From: Parabacteroides sp. FAFU027
GTDB taxonomy: Bacteria; Bacteroidota; Bacteroidia; Bacteroidales; UBA7332
Reading direction: 5' to 3'
NCBI RefSeq assembly: GCF_022808675.1
Contig: NZ_JAKZKV010000007.1
Span: 272,586-336,585 of the forward strand
Length of the DNA stretch: 64,000 nucleotides
Every line of letters begins with the position of its first letter. The stretch's first letter is position 1. Positions 59,915 to 64,000 of this stretch are shown here, one piece after another. A program made the translations under genes and the position numbers. The notes under the pieces are model-generated. The model ran no database searches, was not told the DNA's origin, and was given only the letters and a program-made list of their open reading frames with translations.

Positions 59915-62524
59915 TTATTTGATTTCCAATGGTACAGTAATCAGCTCGCCAGTTCGCGAACTATTCCCCACCATCAACTGATAGGTTCCCGGAGTAAGAT
60001 GAACGGTTTCGGAAGCATTGTCCCACCACTCCAGGTTCTTCTGATTCAATTCTAACTCAACATTTACAGTACCTCCAACCGGAACCGATACGCGTTTAAA
60101 TGCACGTAACGTTTTGACAGGACCGTCAGCATCTCCATCTTTTTTCAGATAAACCTGTACCACTTCCTCGCCAGCTCTTTTACCGGTATTTTGTACCGGA
60201 ACCACCAGTTTGAAGTTATCCTTTCCTTTTGAAGCATCAGGAGTAAGCTCCGGTTTTCCTAATTTAAACGAAGTATAGCTGAGTCCATATCCGAATGGGA
60301 AGAGCGGCTCTTCCTGCATATAGCGATACGTCCGGCCTTTCATGTTGTAGTCCTGAAAGTCGGGCAGCTGGGCTAAGTTTTTATAAAATGTCACAGGTAA
60401 CTTTCCGGAAGGGTTGTAGTTGCCAAACAAAACATCTGCAACCGCTTTACCGCCTGCCTGTCCCGGATACCACGCCTGAAGGATGGCGTCGCAGTTGTTC
60501 ACTTCGTTAGTCATTCCGATGGGTGAACCGGAACAATTGACGAAGATAATTTTCTTTCCTGCGTTATGTAATGCGGCAATCAATTCCCGTTGTACAGCCG
60601 GTAATTCAATATCTGTGCGGTCACCGCCTTTAAAACCGGGCATATTTACACCCATCTCTTCACCTTCCAGTGATGGAGAAATACCACCTACGAAAACCAC
60701 AACATCGGCATTCTTCACCTTTGCAACGGTTGCCGGAATATCAATCGGCAGTTTAAATCCGAGGTCGAAATTCAACTGCGCATCCCCCATGAAATATTTG
60801 AACTCAATCTGTATATCGTATTTCTTGCCTTTCTCCACCGGAATGGTAAAAGTTGTGCCCCGCCCCCCGTGTTTGGTCGCAAAGCTTTTCACCTCCTTCT
60901 GATTGACAAGTACCCTGACAGATCCGCAAGTGTAGAAATCCATACACACATCGCCCGATAGTGTTGGTATGAAAGTACTGGTGTATTGTGCGCTAAAACC
61001 GGTCAGGTTTACACCGGGAGCAAAAACCGTAGCACCGGAGGTACAAAACCGGAATGGCGTACTGACACGATTCTCGACAACCGGATTACCCTGCATCTCC
61101 TGATTATTCCAGTAACGGGCCGTAAAGCCTTTTCCTTTTGATGTAGAGCATTCGTTAAACGCACTTTTAAACAGAGTATTCGCCACCAGGTCACAGCCCT
61201 TTTCATAACTCAATCTGCTGTTTTTCCCAAATGCAGATTTAATACCCTGAAGAATCGTAATGGTACGAGGTGGTGTTCCGTTGTAATTCCCCCATTGCAT
61301 CATGGAATCGTTTGCATTCGGACCAATCAACGCAATAGAAATAGCCTCTTTTTTCAATGGCAAAATATTGTTCTTATTTTGAAGCAAAGTCATTGATTTC
61401 AGCGCCGTAACATACGACAGGGAATCATGAGCCTTTGAAGCAACCACTGAATAAGGAATCTTTGTCCAGGAAACCAGCGAAGGGTCATCCATCTCACCCA
61501 GTTCGAAACGGGCTTTCAGCAGTCTGACAATCGACACGTCGATGTCTTTTTCTGTAATCAGCCCTTTCTCCACGCCATCCATAAGCGAATTGTAACTCGA
61601 ACCGCAATCGAGGTCCGTTCCTGTCAATACCGCTTCGGCAGATGCACTGGCAGCATCAGCATGCGTTTGATGGGCATTCGGTTTGTAGAAGTCTGCGATT
61701 GCGCCACAGTCGGCCACCACAATACCCTGATAGCCCCACTCTTTGCGAAGGATATAGTTGAGCAGTTTCTTGTTACCGCAACAAGGTTCGCCCTCGAAAC
61801 GGTTATAGGCACACATCACCTCTTTCACATTCGCATCCTGAACCAGCGATTTGAAAGCCGGCAGGTAGGTTTCATACAAATCCCGTTTGCTGATATTTTC
61901 GGCATTGAAAGAGTGGCGGTTCCACTCCGGGCCTGAATGCACAGCAAAATGCTTGGCACAGGCATGCAGCTTATTGTATTTGGTATCTTCCGGCCCCTGG
62001 AGACCTTTTACCACGGCAACACCCATTTGTGCGGAAAGGAAAGGGTCTTCTCCATAAGTCTCAATACCCCTACCCCATCTCGGGTCGCGATAGATATTGA
62101 CATTCGGCGTCCACATCGTGAGTCCCTGATAGCGCTCATAACTTCCCTGAGCCGAGTAGCGACTGTTTTTGGCTCGTGCTTCATCCGAAATGGCGCCAAA
62201 GACATTGTAAATCGTTTGAGGTTCGAAAGTGGCTGCCATGCCTATCGGTTCAGGGAAAACGGTGGCGATACCGGCTCTGGCCACCCCGTGCAGGGCTTCG
62301 TTCCACCAGTTATAACCTTTAATCCCGAGACGCTCAACCGGCTTTGAGGCATCAATCATCAGGGAAATCTTCTCTTTCAGAGTCAATCTTCCGGTGAGGT
62401 CTTTTGCCCGGTCTTCCGGTGTCAGATTGGGATTCTGGTAAGGCAGTTGTGCCATAGTTAGCAAGGAACAGCAGGAGAAAAAGGCTGTTATGAAAGACTT
62501 TCTGCTCATCATAAAGTGTATCAT
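59915..62524 (-). CDS. Secreted glycoside hydrolase family 3 enzyme with PA14-like insert (beta-xylosidase/glucosidase type)
   Basis: The 869-residue protein has a signal peptide (FITAFFSCCSLLTMAQ); Met residues at 1, 5 and 6 are alternative starts. The GH3 N-domain has NWWNEALHGVARAG, RDPRWGRGIETYGEDP, KHFAVHSGPEWNRH and the nucleophile Asp in GIVVADCGAIADFY. The C-domain includes ALIGPNANDSMMQWGNYNG and the likely acid/base Glu in SPSLEGEEM. A PA14/CBM-like insert lies at about 465-605. A fibronectin III-like domain (GEEVVQVYLK, GTYQLMVGNSSR) ends it. Features such as HGVAR and WGNYNG favour beta-xylosidase. No SusCD pair is adjacent. Confidence 0.92.
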   Translation of the reverse strand: MIHFMMSRKSFITAFFSCCSLLTMAQLPYQNPNLTPEDRAKDLTGRLTLKEKISLMIDASKPVERLGIKGYNWWNEALHGVARAGIATVFPEPIGMAATFEPQTIYNVFGAISDEARAKNSRYSAQGSYERYQGLTMWTPNVNIYRDPRWGRGIETYGEDPFLSAQMGVAVVKGLQGPEDTKYNKLHACAKHFAVHSGPEWNRHSFNAENISKRDLYETYLPAFKSLVQDANVKEVMCAYNRFEGEPCCGNKKLLNYILRKEWGYQGIVVADCGAIADFYKPNAHQTHADAASASAEAVLTGTDLDCGSSYNSLMDGVEKGLITEKDIDVSIVRLLKARFELGEMDDPSLVSWTKIPYSVVASKAHDSLSYVTALKSMTLLQNKNNILPLKKEAISIALIGPNANDSMMQWGNYNGTPPRTITILQGIKSAFGKNSRLSYEKGCDLVANTLFKSAFNECSTSKGKGFTARYWNNQEMQGNPVVENRVSTPFRFCTSGATVFAPGVNLTGFSAQYTSTFIPTLSGDVCMDFYTCGSVRVLVNQKEVKSFATKHGGRGTTFTIPVEKGKKYDIQIEFKYFMGDAQLNFDLGFKLPIDIPATVAKVKNADVVVFVGGISPSLEGEEMGVNMPGFKGGDRTDIELPAVQRELIAALHNAGKKIIFVNCSGSPIGMTNEVNNCDAILQAWYPGQAGGKAVADVLFGNYNPSGKLPVTFYKNLAQLPDFQDYNMKGRTYRYMQEEPLFPFGYGLSYTSFKLGKPELTPDASKGKDNFKLVVPVQNTGKRAGEEVVQVYLKKDGDADGPVKTLRAFKRVSVPVGGTVNVELELNQKNLEWWDNASETVHLTPGTYQLMVGNSSRTGELITVPLEIK

Positions 62525-63171
62525 GGGTTTTAATTAAATGTCAAAGCAAGCATTTATCAGGCAATTGCAGGGATTCTTATCTGGGATAAAATGTCAAATA
62601 ACTGGTAACAGTAGAAGATTGTCCGGGTTATTCTGTTTCTTCATGGTATGCAATGTATTTAAGGCCGTAAAATCGGGTAGCAATATTACTAAAAATCCAC
62701 GTTGAATTCGGATTACAGCATGGGATTATCTCATGTAAACCTATTGTTTTCCTGATATTTAACAACCAATCAGCCACTCATTTTCAGGCAAATAGAATAC
62801 TTATTGTTTTACATTTACAGCTATACGCACAGATGAAATCTCTGTAAATAGTTATCTGATACGATTATTACGGTTTAGTGCAAACATGGGATATTGTACA
62901 ATATACAATGGCACTACAAATAAGCATAATAGTGTTGCTTTTAACGCTATTTCCTACCGGATTACATCATCAGGAATGATTCAAATCGGATTCCGAACGG
63001 TATTCTTTTATGCGTAGAAATAATTTGTAATGGGAAGTTATCCTGCTTAACGATGCGATCTGTATTGAAAAGGGATATTCTTCAAGTATCGGATTGTCAT
63101 TTTGTCAATCAATTTAGCCGGATTATTCAAAAATGCAATCCATTCTCCCCGATTTTCTATTTTACCCTTTT

Positions 63172-63226
63172 CTTAGACCATCCCTGGAGGATCCTTAGAG
63201 TGTCCCTAGAGTGTCCTTAGAGGATC
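63172..63226 (-). repeat. Second array of five 11-bp units, inverted relative to the 9310 array
   Basis: On the minus strand the units are GATCCTCTAAG, GACACTCTAGG, GACACTCTAAG, GATCCTCCAGG and GATGGTCTAAG. It has the same unit length, the same number of units and a similar consensus as 9310-9364. Confidence 0.75.
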
Positions 63227-63356
63227 ACTTCCTAAAAAACGGCCCATTTTCCGAATTCCCAGGTAGCAAAATGTCAAAATAATCATTTTGACTGCCCAAA
63301 CGGGATTATCCGGAAGTTTTATCAAAACTCACTTTTCAGAATTCCGCTCCGGACAA

Positions 63357-63389
63357 CTGTGGAGCATATGTGGAGTTGCTGTGGAGGAA
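63357..63389 (+). repeat. Three 11-bp TGTGGAG-containing units
   Basis: CTGTGGAGCAT, ATGTGGAGTTG and CTGTGGAGGAA follow without gaps. The unit is 11 bp, as in the other arrays, but the sequence differs. Confidence 0.55.
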
Positions 63390-63624
63390 GAGCGTAGGTA
63401 AAGCGGAATTGAATAAGTATGGAAAAGAACAAGATTTGTGACAAAACGATAATTGTGAGCTTATCCATAGCTGTATATAAACGAATACTTGGATAAAATG
63501 AATTCATCGGATTGGCATTTTGACAAACCCTTAAAAGACATAAGTATTATGACATTGACAACAAATAACAATCACCCACTGATAATCAAATAACATCCTC
63601 CAATAGAAACTAAGGTTATAACAT

Positions 63625-63680
63625 AAAAGAACTCCAGCTTCCCCGATCATGATTCACAAAGGTAAGCAGGAGTTCTTTTA
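63625..63680 (-). terminator. Terminator of the interrupted gene
   Basis: AAAAGAACTCCAGCTT pairs with AAGCAGGAGTTCTTTT. It lies 33 bp beyond the stop codon of the minus-strand remnant and can act in both directions. Confidence 0.8.
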
Positions 63681-63712
63681 TAACTATAATCGGCTAAATC
63701 TGAAAGAGCATT

Positions 63713-63796
63713 TTACCGATCAATCCACTTCGCATTCGCCGGCTGATAACGACCTCCTACAATAGTAATTTTAGAAGCAGCTTCATTACTGTCCCA
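63713..63796 (-). pseudogene. 3'-terminal remnant of a gene cut by the IS4-type element
   Basis: On the minus strand a frame reads WDSNEAASKITIVGGRYQPA-NAKWIDR and ends with TAA at 63713, followed by a proper terminator. Upstream of the Trp codon there is an immediate in-frame TAA at what appears to be the end of the insertion. The rest of the gene must lie to the right of the window. I do not recognise the family from 27 residues. Confidence 0.6.
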
Positions 63797-63876
63797 TTAA
63801 AATCTAAAAATGGTCTTTGAAGTATTTGAAATTTAGTTGGTTATAAGCATTTCGCGAGCGAACGGACTTGAATTTT

Positions 63877-63885
63877 TAGTTTTGC
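63877..63885 (+). promoter_or_regulatory. -7 promoter element of the IS4-type transposase
   Basis: TAGTTTTGC fits TAnnTTTGC, 22 bp upstream of the ATG at 63907. Confidence 0.5.
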
Positions 63886-63906
63886 ATCAGATTAATCTGA
63901 TTGCAT

Positions 63907-64000
63907 ATGTATCAAGACAAATACGTTTTTGCTCAACTGGTTTCGTTTCTGAATCGAAGTAAATTCAATCGCATTGTCACCAAATTTGATGGAGACAAAT
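63907..64000 (+). CDS. IS4-family transposase, N-terminal part (DUF4372-like)
   Basis: The first 31 codons are present, beginning MYQDKYVFAQLVSFLNRSKF and continuing NRIVTKFDGDK. This closely resembles the usual N-terminus of Bacteroidota IS4 transposases (KYVFAQLVxFLxxxxFxRIVxKxxG), the DUF4372 region. The DDE catalytic domain is outside the window, so integrity is unknown. Confidence 0.85.
   Translation, partial: MYQDKYVFAQLVSFLNRSKFNRIVTKFDGDK

Larger units (their letters stand above)
62525..63624. other. Gene-free interval upstream of the GH3 gene
   Basis: About 1.1 kb with no supported gene on either strand. It holds an 11-bp repeat array (63172-63226), a perfect GTCAAAAT-N4-ATTTTGAC dyad (63273-63292) and three 11-bp TGTGGAG units (63357-63389). 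Confidence 0.6.
63797..64000 (+). mobile_element. Left part of an IS4-type insertion sequence (runs off the window)
   Basis: It begins at or near 63797, just after the remnant frame stops making sense. It contains the transposase promoter and the first 31 codons of the transposase. The terminal repeat and target duplication cannot be checked without the right end. Confidence 0.7.

Overview
This window looks like the chromosome of a member of the Bacteroidota, most likely an anaerobic, polysaccharide-degrading member of the Bacteroidales (Paludibacter-like; the genus is an inference). Supporting signs are secreted proteins with type IX secretion (T9SS) C-terminal sorting domains, an LpxC-FabZ fusion, a CobA-HemD fusion, LA_2272/DUF3943-type outer-membrane proteins, and many promoters with the Bacteroidota -7 element TAnnTTTG. 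There is no prophage, CRISPR array, rRNA or tRNA that I can see. Most of the window is core metabolism; the unusual material lies in the intergenic DNA.

Layout. 1-10.3 kb is an accessory region. It holds two secreted repeat proteins on the minus strand (the first cut by the window edge), a class A penicillin-binding protein whose terminator is followed directly by a maturase-less group II intron, two copies of a 244-bp dispersed repeat, an array of 11-bp repeats, and an intact 880-bp IS5-family element with a TAA target duplication. 10.7-14.8 kb holds the translation genes thrS, infC-rpmI-rplT and, on the other strand, rplS. 14.9-18.8 kb encodes a MacA/MacB/TolC-like exporter without its ATPase. 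19-25.6 kb holds a secreted pectate lyase, rpsP, a TetR-type regulator, an RsiV-like lipoprotein, rsmG and a metallo-beta-lactamase-fold hydrolase. 25.7-34.8 kb contains gcvP, the lipid A genes lpxD, lpxC-fabZ and lpxA, a pRiA4b ORF-3-like protein, miaA and a degenerate M23 protein. 34.9-46.2 kb, on the minus strand, carries rnr, grpE-dnaJ, an ABC ATPase-permease pair paralogous to the exporter above, a PHP phosphatase, two outer-membrane proteins and MltF. 46.5-52 kb holds an alcohol dehydrogenase, an S41 protease, a putative glycosidase, a thioredoxin-fold protein without CXXC and a Dabb protein.

52.1-59.0 kb forms a sulfate-assimilation region: a sirohaem synthase pair (precorrin-2 dehydrogenase and CobA-HemD), an unrelated AAA/DUF4143 ATPase in between, then cysD, cysN and an APS-reductase-type cysH. 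The sirohaem and cysD genes share an upstream arrangement, TACC-N8-GGTA followed at identical distance by ACTTTGCA, suggesting co-regulation. 59-64 kb has ribB, a large secreted GH3 enzyme, over 1 kb of non-coding DNA with repeats, and an IS4-type transposase start that interrupts the 3' end of another gene.

The intergenic DNA is rich in ordered short repeats: thirteen exact-length 21-bp units carrying AGTGnnCACT near-palindromes (49321-49593), two 55-bp arrays of five 11-bp units about 54 kb apart, TTAGG-type pentamers, and a 206-bp nested inverted repeat between cysN and cysH. I cannot show that any of these forms a new system, but the 21-bp array, the shared sulfur promoter and the terminator-targeted intron most deserve follow-up.
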